Source: Bradyrhizobium macuxiense
GTDB taxonomy: Bacteria > Pseudomonadota > Alphaproteobacteria > Rhizobiales > Xanthobacteraceae
Direction: 5' to 3'
Assembly (NCBI RefSeq): GCF_007993935.1
Contig: NZ_VITY01000015.1
Coordinates: forward strand, 55,923-119,922
Length of the DNA: 64,000 bases
A model generated the notes under the pieces. That model saw nothing but the letters and a program-made list of their open reading frames with translations, searched no databases and was not told the DNA's origin. The translations under genes and the position numbers were made by a program. Positions 54,897 through 62,975 of the stretch are shown piece by piece. Each line of letters opens with the position of its first letter. Within the stretch, counting starts at the first letter, position 1.

Positions 54897-56147
54897 ATGA
54901 AGCTGATCGAAGACGCAAACCAGCAGGCGCTCGGACGGATCCTCGAAGGAGAGCCGCGGCTGATCGACATCGTTCCCGCCCGTCAATTGATCCCGGGCCT
55001 GCGCGAACGGATGATCCTCCACGCCGGACCCCCGATCTCCTGGGACAGGATGTGCGGCCCGATGCGCGGCGCGGTCGCCGGTGCCATCGTGTTCGAGGGA
55101 TGGGCACAGGATCTGCCGACGGCGACCAAGCTCGCCGCCAGCGGCGAGATCGAGTTTCACCCGAACCACCACTTTGGCGCAGTCGGCCCGATGACCGGCA
55201 TGACGACGATGTCGATGCCGTTGTTCGTGGTCGAGAATGCGCGCTTCTCCAACCGTGCCTATTGCGCGATCAACGAGGGGCTCGGCAAGGTGATGCGCTT
55301 CGGCGGCAACGACGCGAGTGTGCTGAAGCGGCTCGCCTGGCTGCGCGACGTGTTCGGGCCGACGCTGGGCAAGGCGATCCGCGCCGCGGGCGGCGTCGAT
55401 CTCAAATCGATCGTTGCGCGAGGCTTGTCGATGGGCGATGAGTTGCATCAGCGCAATCTCGCCTGCTCGAGCGTCTTCCTTCGCGAGATCGCGCCCTGGA
55501 TGGCGCGGACCTCGACCGACAACGCCGTGCTCGCCGAATGCCTCGCGTTCATCGGCCAGAATGATCAGTTCTTCCTCAACATCGCGATGGCGATGGGCAA
55601 GGCGATCACCGATCCCGCCAACGGCATTCGCGGTTCGACCATCGTCACCACCATGTGCCGCAACGGCACCGATTTCGGCATCCGCGTCTCTGGGCTCGGC
55701 GAGCAATGGTTCACCGCGCCGGTCGAAATGCCGGAAGGGCTGTATTTCGCCGGCTATTCCGAGAAGGACGCCAATCCGGACATGGGCGATTCCGCCATCG
55801 TCGAGACGATCGGCCTCGGTGGATTTGCGATGGCGGCGGCGCCAGCCGTTGCAGGCTTCGTCGGTGCCGGCGCGCCGTCCGAGGCCGGCAACTTCACCCG
55901 CTCGATGGGCGAGATCACCGTTGCGCAGAATCCGGAATGGACCATTGCCGCGATGGATTTCGCGGGCGTGCCGACCGGCATCGACATCCGCCTGGTCGTC
56001 GATTCCGGCGTGGTGCCGGTCATCAACACAGGCATCGCGCATCGCGAGCCCGGCATCGGCCAGGTCGGTGCCGGCGTGGTCAAGGCGCCGCTAGCGTGCT
56101 TCCAGCAAGCGATCGTCGCGATCGCCAAGGATTTGGGTGTGTCATGA
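54897..56147 (+). CDS. allG: DUF1116 protein, AllG (YlbE)-like (copy 1)
   Basis: 416 residues from ATG 54897, the length of E. coli YlbE. Conserved segments: MILHAGPPISWDRMCGPMRGAVAGA, HHFGAVGPMTGMTTMSMPLFVVEN, MGDELHQRNLACSSVF and FGIRVSGLGEQWFTAPVEMPEGLYF. The C-terminal INTGIAHREPGIGQVGAGVVKAPL follows. AllG is one of the three AllFGH components of oxamic transcarbamylase (oxalurate + phosphate to oxamate + carbamoyl phosphate). The gene overlaps the next by ATGA. Confidence 0.85.
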   Translation: MKLIEDANQQALGRILEGEPRLIDIVPARQLIPGLRERMILHAGPPISWDRMCGPMRGAVAGAIVFEGWAQDLPTATKLAASGEIEFHPNHHFGAVGPMTGMTTMSMPLFVVENARFSNRAYCAINEGLGKVMRFGGNDASVLKRLAWLRDVFGPTLGKAIRAAGGVDLKSIVARGLSMGDELHQRNLACSSVFLREIAPWMARTSTDNAVLAECLAFIGQNDQFFLNIAMAMGKAITDPANGIRGSTIVTTMCRNGTDFGIRVSGLGEQWFTAPVEMPEGLYFAGYSEKDANPDMGDSAIVETIGLGGFAMAAAPAVAGFVGAGAPSEAGNFTRSMGEITVAQNPEWTIAAMDFAGVPTGIDIRLVVDSGVVPVINTGIAHREPGIGQVGAGVVKAPLACFQQAIVAIAKDLGVS

Positions 56148-57652
56148 ACGTCGTCGTCCTGAACGAGGTCCGCAAGGGATTCTATCTCGACTCGGTTGCG
56201 CTGATGCGGCTGTCGCGCGAGGTGGCCGGCTCGCCCGGCGTGATCGAGGCGGCGCTGATGATGGGAACGCCGTCGAACGCGGCGATCATGCGCAATGCGG
56301 GGTTGCTGGAGGAGGGCTCTGCGATCAAGGGCAACGACCTCGTGATCGCGGTCAAGGCCGAGTCCGAGGCCGCCGCCCGCGAAGCCCTCGACAATGCGAT
56401 CAAGTCGCTCGACAAGCCGAAGACCCAGGGTGAGGCGCAAGCCGCCTGGCGGCCGCACTCGATTGCTGCCGCTGTCAAGGCCAGGCCGGAGATCAATCTT
56501 GCGCTGATCTCCGTTCCCGGCGAATTCGCCGCTGCCGAGGCGCGCAAGGCGCTCAATCGCGGCCTGCATGTGCTGATGTTCAGCGACAACGTGTCCCTCG
56601 AGGACGAATTGTCGCTCAAGCAGCAGGCGCGAGCGGCCGGCCTCCTGATGATGGGACCGGATTGCGGAACGGCCGTGATCGGCGGCGCGCCGCTGGCGTT
56701 CGCCAACAAGCTCACGCGCGGCAGGATCGGCATCGTCGGCGCGTCGGGGACCGGAACGCAGGAGATTTCGTGCCTGATCTCGGAAGCCGGCGCGGGGATC
56801 TCCCACGCCATCGGGGTCGGCGGGCGCGATCTGAAGAAGGATATCGGCGGCATCACCACGCTGATGGCGATCGATGCATTCGATGCCGATCCGGAAACCG
56901 ACCACGTGGTGCTGATCTCGAAGCCGCCGCATCCCGATGTCGCGAAGTCCGTCCTTGAACGGATCGGCAGAAGCCGGAAGTCATACACCGTGTGCTTCAT
57001 CGGTGCGTCGGAGGTCCAGCTTCCGCCGAACGCCCGCTTCTCGCCGACGCTGAAGGGCGCGGCGGAGCTGGCACTGGGACACCACCAGATCGGTGCGGAC
57101 TTCGATGCGAACGCTGTCGCGTCACGGCTTCCGCGCAGCGGTCGGGGCGGCATCGAGGGCTTGTTCGCCGGCGGAACGTTGTGTGCCGAAGCCCAGGTGA
57201 TCCTCGCTGCCGCCGGCCGGAAGGTGGCGTCGAATGCCGCCATCCCCGGCGTACTCAAGCTCGGCGTCGAGCCGAGCGGCGGACGGGATCGGCTGATCGA
57301 CCTCGGCGACGACGAATATACCCGGGGCCGGCCGCACCCGATGATCGATCCGTCCGTGCGCGACGAGGCGTTGCGCGCCGCGCTCAAGAACCGCGATCTC
57401 TCGGTGATCCTGCTCGATCTCGTGCTCGGCTATGGCGCGCATGCCGATCCCGCCGAGCATCTGGCGAAGATCGCCGCCGATCGAGGACCGGATGCACCTG
57501 TCCTGGTCGCGTCCGTCGTCGGTACGGAGCAGGATCCGCAAGGGCGCTCCGCGCAGATCAGGAAACTGGAGCAGGCCGGATTCATCGTTGCGCCGTCGAA
57601 CGCGCAGGCCTGCGAGCTTGCGGTCGCCATCGTCCAGAATGCCGGGAGGTAA
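56144..57652 (+). CDS. allF: FdrA-family protein, AllF-like (copy 1)
   Basis: 502 residues from ATG 56144 (ATGA overlap with allG). FdrA has the acyl-CoA synthetase (SucD/SucC-like) fold: the N-terminal MNVVVLNEVRKGFYLDSVALM, ISVPGEFAAAEARKAL, LMMGPDCGTAVIGGAPLAFAN, GRIGIVGASGTGTQEISCLI and the C-terminal DLGDDEYTRGRPHPMIDPSVR plus LDLVLGYGAHADPAEHL. In E. coli it is the AllF component of oxamic transcarbamylase. The length is shorter than some FdrAs, in keeping with the separate domain at 54698. Confidence 0.88.
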   Translation: MNVVVLNEVRKGFYLDSVALMRLSREVAGSPGVIEAALMMGTPSNAAIMRNAGLLEEGSAIKGNDLVIAVKAESEAAAREALDNAIKSLDKPKTQGEAQAAWRPHSIAAAVKARPEINLALISVPGEFAAAEARKALNRGLHVLMFSDNVSLEDELSLKQQARAAGLLMMGPDCGTAVIGGAPLAFANKLTRGRIGIVGASGTGTQEISCLISEAGAGISHAIGVGGRDLKKDIGGITTLMAIDAFDADPETDHVVLISKPPHPDVAKSVLERIGRSRKSYTVCFIGASEVQLPPNARFSPTLKGAAELALGHHQIGADFDANAVASRLPRSGRGGIEGLFAGGTLCAEAQVILAAAGRKVASNAAIPGVLKLGVEPSGGRDRLIDLGDDEYTRGRPHPMIDPSVRDEALRAALKNRDLSVILLDLVLGYGAHADPAEHLAKIAADRGPDAPVLVASVVGTEQDPQGRSAQIRKLEQAGFIVAPSNAQACELAVAIVQNAGR

Positions 57653-57656
57653 GGAA

Positions 57657-58616
57657 ATGCGTACACTCAACGATGTGCCGCGCCGCCTGGTGGTCGCGAT
57701 CGGCGGCAATGCGGTTCACCCCGAGGATATCAGGGGCACCTCGCAAGAGCAGAAGTCGGTCGCGCAGATCACCGCGGAAGCGCTGCTGCCGCTGGCGCAA
57801 CTCGACAATGAGCTGGTCATCACCCACGGCAACGGCCCGGTGGTCGGCAAGATCATGATGCGCCAGATGCTGACGATGAGCCGGATTCCGCCGATGGACA
57901 TGGACATCTGCGTCGCGCACAGCCAGGGCGGCATCGGCTATCTCCTGATGCAGGCGATCGAGAATGCGCTGCGCGAACAGGGCAACCAGCGGCATGTGGC
58001 AAGCCTGCTGACCCAGGTAGAGGTGGACAGGGACGATCCCGCGTTCAAGAATCCGACCAAGTTCGTCGGGCCGTTCTTCTCCGAGGACGAGGCCAAGAAG
58101 ATCAGCGCCGAGCTCAATTGGGCGATGCGCGAGGATTCCGGGCGGGGCTGGCGTCATGTCGTGCCGTCGCCGAAGCCCAAGCATGTCTGCGACATCTCGC
58201 TGGTCGACGCATTGGTCAAGCGGGGGACGATCGTCATCGCGGGAGGCGGCGGCGGCGTTCCCGTGGTCCGTGATGCGAAGGGCGTACGGACCGGCGTGCC
58301 GGCGGTGATCGACAAGGATCTGACATCGGCCCATATCGCGAATGTGCTGGGCATCGAGGAGTTGCTGATCCTGACCGCGGTCCCGCGCGTCGCAGTGAAT
58401 TTCGGCAAGCCGAACAAGCGGGACCTGGATCAGGTCAGCCTCGAGGAGATCAAGGCCTACCACCGCGAAGGACATTTTCCTCCCGGAAGCATGGGACCCA
58501 AGGTCGATGCGGCGATCCGGTTTCTCGAGGGCGGCGGCAAGCGTGCGATCATCAGTCACCTCGATTGCGCCATGGCGGCGCTGCGGGGCGAGACTGGGAC
58601 GCACGTCATTCAATAA
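57657..58616 (+). CDS. allK: Carbamate kinase (AllK/ArcC type)
   Basis: 319 residues from ATG 57657; GGGAGGTAAGG gives the ribosome site and the gene starts four bases after allF. Amino acid kinase fold: VAIGGNAVHPED at 14-25, VITHGNGPVVGKIM near 60, IVIAGGGGGVPVVRD near 200, DKDLTSAHIANVLG near 220 and PKVDAAIRFLEGGGKRAIIS at the end. It turns carbamoyl phosphate and ADP into ATP, CO2 and ammonia. Its position directly after allG-allF completes the ATP-yielding end of the oxalurate pathway, as in E. coli. Confidence 0.92.
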   Translation: MRTLNDVPRRLVVAIGGNAVHPEDIRGTSQEQKSVAQITAEALLPLAQLDNELVITHGNGPVVGKIMMRQMLTMSRIPPMDMDICVAHSQGGIGYLLMQAIENALREQGNQRHVASLLTQVEVDRDDPAFKNPTKFVGPFFSEDEAKKISAELNWAMREDSGRGWRHVVPSPKPKHVCDISLVDALVKRGTIVIAGGGGGVPVVRDAKGVRTGVPAVIDKDLTSAHIANVLGIEELLILTAVPRVAVNFGKPNKRDLDQVSLEEIKAYHREGHFPPGSMGPKVDAAIRFLEGGGKRAIISHLDCAMAALRGETGTHVIQ

Positions 58617-58839
58617 CCACCGGGATATTGGCGCATCGGCGGGATATCCACCTGCGTCAATCCGTACCGAGTGTCGAGCAAGATTGCGGTTCGATCTTCA
58701 TGGCCGCAATGGCGCCCGCAGAAACAGTTGAGACGTCGCATCGGCGCCTCAACCGATCAGGCAATCGAGCCGGCCGCCGGCCGAAGCTCAAGCACAAGAC
58801 CAACAAGCAGCCTGCGGGATTCAAGGGAACGACAGGGCC

Positions 58840-60438
58840 ATGGCCATCCAATCCAGCATTAAGGCGAACCTTTACAAGGATTCCGTGTCGTTGATGCGGA
58901 TCTCGCAGGTCACGGTCGCGCGGACCGGCGTGCAGCGGGTCACGCTGCTGATGGGAACGCGCAGCAACAAGGAATTCCTGCAGCAGGCCGGGCTGATGGG
59001 CCCGGCGCTCGAGGGCGCCAAGCCTGGCGATATCATGATCGTTGTGGCGGATGATGCGGGCGAAAAGCGCGCAGCCGCGGAGCAGGAAATCCATTCCCTG
59101 ATCGTCGGTGAAGAGCCGAAGGGCGGATCGGCCGAAGCGGCGGCGGACGCGCCGCCGCGCTCGATCTCCCGCGGCGTCGCGATTGCCGATCATGCCGACC
59201 TGGCAATGATCTCGGTGCCGGGTCCCTACGCCGCGGCCGAAGCGTTGAAGGCGCTGCGGCGAGGTCTGAACGTGCTGCTGTTCAGCGACAACGTGCCGAT
59301 CGAGCAGGAGCAGGCCATCAAGCGCGTCGCGGCGCGGAAGGGCCTGCTGGTGATGGGGCCGGATTGCGGCACGGCGATCATCAACGGCGTGCCGCTCGGA
59401 TTTGCCAACGTCGTTCGGCGGGGCGCGATCGGGCTCGTCGGCGCATCGGGCACCGGCCTGCAGGAAGTGATGTGCCAGATCCATCGTCATGGCCAGGGCA
59501 TCTCGCAGGCCATCGGCACCGGCAGCCACGACGTCTCTAGCGAGGTCGGCGGCATCACCATGTTGCAGGGCCTGGACCTGCTGGCCGCCGACGCGCAGAC
59601 CAAGGTTGTCGCCATCGTCTCCAAGCCTCCTGCGGGCGATGTGCAGAAGCGGGTGATCGAGCGCGCCGGCGCGATCGGAAAGCCGGTCGTGATCTGCTTC
59701 CTCGGCGGCGAGCCGGCGGCATCCGCCGGCAATGTTCACCGCACGTCGTCGCTCGAGGAGACAGCGCGGCAGGCCGTGGCGCTTGCGGGAGAGCGCCAAC
59801 CCGGGGGTGACGAACAGTCGATCGAAGCGTTGGCAACGCGGGTTTGTGCGTCGCTGGCGCCTTCGCAGCGCTATCTGCGCGGGCTCTATTCCGGCGGAAC
59901 GTTCTGCTCGGAGGCCCAGACCATTTGGCGCGCCGCCGGCCTTCGGGTCCGGTCGAACGCGCCGCTTGCCGAGGCGGACCGTCTAGCCGATGTGGAAGCG
60001 AGCCAGGGGCACACCGCGATCGATCTCGGCAGTGATGAATTCACGGTGGGACGTCCGCATCCGATGATCGACCATGGCGTGCGGATCGAGCGGCTGCTGA
60101 AGGAAGCAGACGATTCGACTGTCGCCTGCATCGTGCTGGACGTCGTGCTCGGCTACGGCAGTCATCCCAATCCGGCAGAGATGCTGGCTCCGGCGATCCG
60201 CCGGGCGAAGGCCGCTGCGCGCGGGCAGGGGCGGGAGCTTCCCGTGATCTGCTTCGTCTGCGGCACGGATACCGATCCGCAGGCCTATGAGACCCAGAAA
60301 GCCATGCTGGCGGACGCCGGTGCAGAGCTTGTCGGCAGCAGCACGGGCGCAGCCCGTGCCGCGCAAGCCATCGCGAGCCGCATGGCGGCGGACGACAACG
60401 CCACGGCGCGCCGCGTGATGCAGGGTGGAGAACGATGA
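58840..60438 (+). CDS. FdrA-family protein (copy 2)
   Basis: 532 residues, with a GGAATTCAAGGGAACGACA-like leader and ATG 58840. Same segment order as copy 1: NLYKDSVSLMRISQ, ISVPGPYAAAEALKAL, LLVMGPDCGTAIINGVPLGFAN, AIGLVGASGTGLQEVMCQI, DLGSDEFTVGRPHPMIDHGVR and LDVVLGYGSHPNPAEML. It is longer in the middle and C-terminus. It overlaps the second DUF1116 gene by ATGA. The function is probably a carbamoyltransferase for a related N-carbamoyl substrate. Confidence 0.88.
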   Translation: MAIQSSIKANLYKDSVSLMRISQVTVARTGVQRVTLLMGTRSNKEFLQQAGLMGPALEGAKPGDIMIVVADDAGEKRAAAEQEIHSLIVGEEPKGGSAEAAADAPPRSISRGVAIADHADLAMISVPGPYAAAEALKALRRGLNVLLFSDNVPIEQEQAIKRVAARKGLLVMGPDCGTAIINGVPLGFANVVRRGAIGLVGASGTGLQEVMCQIHRHGQGISQAIGTGSHDVSSEVGGITMLQGLDLLAADAQTKVVAIVSKPPAGDVQKRVIERAGAIGKPVVICFLGGEPAASAGNVHRTSSLEETARQAVALAGERQPGGDEQSIEALATRVCASLAPSQRYLRGLYSGGTFCSEAQTIWRAAGLRVRSNAPLAEADRLADVEASQGHTAIDLGSDEFTVGRPHPMIDHGVRIERLLKEADDSTVACIVLDVVLGYGSHPNPAEMLAPAIRRAKAAARGQGRELPVICFVCGTDTDPQAYETQKAMLADAGAELVGSSTGAARAAQAIASRMAADDNATARRVMQGGER

Positions 60439-61883
60439 TGAACGCAGCCCCTTCCACGCTCCAGAACAAGACATCCGTCATCAGCCTCGGCGCCTCCGAC
60501 CTCGATCGCGGCGTCGAAAGCAGCGGTGCGCCGCTGGTGCGTCTGCAATGGCAGCCGGTCGGCGACGGAAGTCCCGAGGTCGCCTGGAGCCTCGCGCAAC
60601 TGGTCGGCGATACCACAGATGCGGATTGCTTGGGATCGCGGATCGATCGCGCCAACGCCGAAGTGCTCGAGCGGATCCTGACCGCGCAGCCGGTATGGGT
60701 CGACATCGCGGCGCATGCATCGGAGGTCTGGCCGGACATGGGCCGGACGCTGCTCCATGCCGGTCCGCCGATCGCGTGGAACGATATGTGCGGCCCGATG
60801 AAGGGCGCGGTGCTCGGCGCAATCCTCTATGAGAACTGGGCGACGAGCCCGCGAGAGGCCGAGCAACTCGCCGCGTCAGGTGGCATCCGCTTCGCGCCGT
60901 GCCATGAATTCGGCGCGGTCGGGCCGATGACCGGGATCATCTCGCCCTCGATGCCGCTCTTCGTGGTGGAGAACAAGACCAAAGGCAATCGCGCCTATGC
61001 GCCGATGATGGAATCCGGCGGCGCCAAGACGCTGCGTTTCGGCGCGTTCGCGCCCGAGGTGATCGAAGGCCTCAAGCTGATCGAGACTGTGCTGGCGCCA
61101 TGTCTGAAAGCCGCGGTCACCGGCATCGACGGCGGGTTGCCGTTGAAGCCGCTGATGTCGCAGTCGCTGCACATGGGCGACGACGTCCACAACCGCAACA
61201 CGGCCGCGACCCTGCTGCTGTATCGCGCCGTCACGGAATCGCTGCTCAAGTCCTCGATCTCGCGCGACCTCGTTCACGAGACGCTGCGGACGATCGGGGC
61301 GGACGACATGTTCTTCCTGAGCCTGTCGATGGCGGCGTGCAAGGCGACCATGGATGCCGCGCACGGCGTGCCGTTCAGCAGCATCGTGACGGCGATGGCG
61401 CGCAACGGCGTCAATGTCGGCATCAGGGTCAGCGGACTGGACGGGCAGTGGTTTGTCGGTCCGGCCGATATTCCTGTCGGCCTGTTCCTGCCGGGCTTCA
61501 GCGAGGCAGATGCCAATCCGGATATCGGCGACAGCGCGATCACCGAGACCGCGGGGCTCGGCGCGTTCGCGATGGCGGCGGCTCCGGCGATGGTCCAGTT
61601 CGTCGGCGGCACGCCGCAGGACGCCCTGCGCTATTCGCGCGAGATGGCGCACGTCACGATCGGACGCAATCCGGGCTTCACTCTGCCGATGCTCGACTTC
61701 ATCGGAGCTCCGGTCGGCATCGACGTCCGCAAGGTGGTGGACGAGAGCATGCGGCCGGTCATCAACACCGCAACGGCGCACAAGGAGCCGGGCATGGGGA
61801 TCATCGGCGCCGGCGTCGTACAGGCGCCGATGAAGTGCTTCGTCGATGCCGTCGGCGCTTTGGCGACGACTGGCGCGAGATGA
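60435..61883 (+). CDS. DUF1116 protein, AllG-like (copy 2, with N-terminal extension)
   Basis: 482 residues. The body from about residue 75 matches copy 1 (LLHAGPPIAWNDMCGPMKGAVLGA, HEFGAVGPMTGIISPSMPLFVVEN, MGDDVHNRNTAATLLL, VGIRVSGLDGQWFVGPADIPVGLF). Residues about 10-58 are the small domain (VISLG..., VRLQWQPVGDGSP) that is a separate gene before copy 1. Paired with FdrA copy 2 in reverse order to cluster 1. No DUF2877 or carbamate kinase gene adjoins it, so it may share those of cluster 1. Confidence 0.85.
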   Translation: MMNAAPSTLQNKTSVISLGASDLDRGVESSGAPLVRLQWQPVGDGSPEVAWSLAQLVGDTTDADCLGSRIDRANAEVLERILTAQPVWVDIAAHASEVWPDMGRTLLHAGPPIAWNDMCGPMKGAVLGAILYENWATSPREAEQLAASGGIRFAPCHEFGAVGPMTGIISPSMPLFVVENKTKGNRAYAPMMESGGAKTLRFGAFAPEVIEGLKLIETVLAPCLKAAVTGIDGGLPLKPLMSQSLHMGDDVHNRNTAATLLLYRAVTESLLKSSISRDLVHETLRTIGADDMFFLSLSMAACKATMDAAHGVPFSSIVTAMARNGVNVGIRVSGLDGQWFVGPADIPVGLFLPGFSEADANPDIGDSAITETAGLGAFAMAAAPAMVQFVGGTPQDALRYSREMAHVTIGRNPGFTLPMLDFIGAPVGIDVRKVVDESMRPVINTATAHKEPGMGIIGAGVVQAPMKCFVDAVGALATTGAR

Positions 61884-61983
61884 AATTGTTTCGATTCTGA
61901 AACTGACGGCGCGGCCGCGCCGCCGATACAAAAATGCCGCAACAAAGAGTGTGGCAACACCGGGAACGAACAGGAGGAAACAC

Positions 61984-62973
61984 ATGAGCGCTACCCGTCG
62001 TGCATTTCTGCAAACTGGCCTGCTCTCGGCAGCCTTTATCGGTTCATCAGGCCGGCTTGCCTTCGCCGACGATGCGACGAGGCCGCTCCGCATCGGCATT
62101 CTCATTCCAGGGTCGCGGGCCGACCATGGCTGGATGGAGTCGGCCTACAACGGCATGAAGGCGGCCGAGCAGCGCCACGGCAACAAGGTCGTGATCACCT
62201 CGATCGAGAACGTCAAGTTCGCCGACATGGAGCAGGCGCTCGTCACGCTCGCGACCAAGAACGACATGGTGATCGGCGCCGCGGGGCAGACCCAGGCATC
62301 GGTGCTCAAGGTCGCCAAGCGCTTCCCGAAGGTGAAGTTCTCCATCGTCGGCCCGACCGGACAGCCGACCGAAAACGTCGCGCAATACGACGTGCTGCAG
62401 GCCCAGATCGGCTTCATTGCCGGCGCGGTCGCCGCGATGATGTCGAAGAACGGTGCGGTGAGCTACGTCGGCGGTCTTGAAATTCCGGCCATCGTCAACA
62501 CCGGAACGGAGTTCGCCAACGGCGCCAAGCACGTCAAGCCGGATACCAAATGCTTCGTGACCTACACCGGCGACTTTGACGACGTGGCCAAGGCGAAGGA
62601 AGCAACCCTTGCGGCGATCGCGCAGGGCGCCGACGTCCACTACAACATCCTCAATCTCGGCGTGCGCGGCATGGAGCAGGCGGCGCGCGAGAAGGGCACC
62701 AAGATGATCGGGAGTTATACCAACTACTGCTCCGACAACAACCCGCTCTACGTCGCCTACACGGTGAGCGGTATCGGGTTCATGGTCGAATACGCCATCG
62801 ACCAGGCCGTCGCCGGAACGTGGCACCCCGAATACAAGCAGTTCGGCCTCGCCATGGGGCCACGTTCGGCGGACATCGAGATCTGCACGGCGGCAACGCC
62901 CGAGATCCAGGCCAAGATCAAGGAGCTGAAGGACGACCTGCTGTCGAACAAGATCAAAGTCAAGGTGGGTTGA
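61984..62973 (+). CDS. BMP-family ABC transporter substrate-binding protein
   Basis: 329 residues from ATG 61984, with AACAGGAGGAAAC upstream. A twin-arginine-like signal (MSATRRAFLQTGLLSAAFIG...AFA) is followed by a BMP (PnrA/Med) domain: IGILIPGSRADHGWMESAYNGMKAAEQ, VIGAAGQTQASVLKVAKRFPKVKFSIVG, QAQIGFIAGAVAAMMSK and GSYTNYCSDNNPLYVAYTVSG. BMP proteins bind nucleosides or related purines. The carrier therefore may import a nucleobase, ureide or hydantoin for this locus. It is followed after two bases by the ATPase gene. Confidence 0.88.
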   Translation: MSATRRAFLQTGLLSAAFIGSSGRLAFADDATRPLRIGILIPGSRADHGWMESAYNGMKAAEQRHGNKVVITSIENVKFADMEQALVTLATKNDMVIGAAGQTQASVLKVAKRFPKVKFSIVGPTGQPTENVAQYDVLQAQIGFIAGAVAAMMSKNGAVSYVGGLEIPAIVNTGTEFANGAKHVKPDTKCFVTYTGDFDDVAKAKEATLAAIAQGADVHYNILNLGVRGMEQAAREKGTKMIGSYTNYCSDNNPLYVAYTVSGIGFMVEYAIDQAVAGTWHPEYKQFGLAMGPRSADIEICTAATPEIQAKIKELKDDLLSNKIKVKVG

Positions 62974-62975
62974 CC

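Noticed and set aside
60876..62105. Minus-strand open frame opposite DUF1116 copy 2
   Set aside because: Arg/Asp/His-rich shadow; the plus strand has the conserved family motifs.
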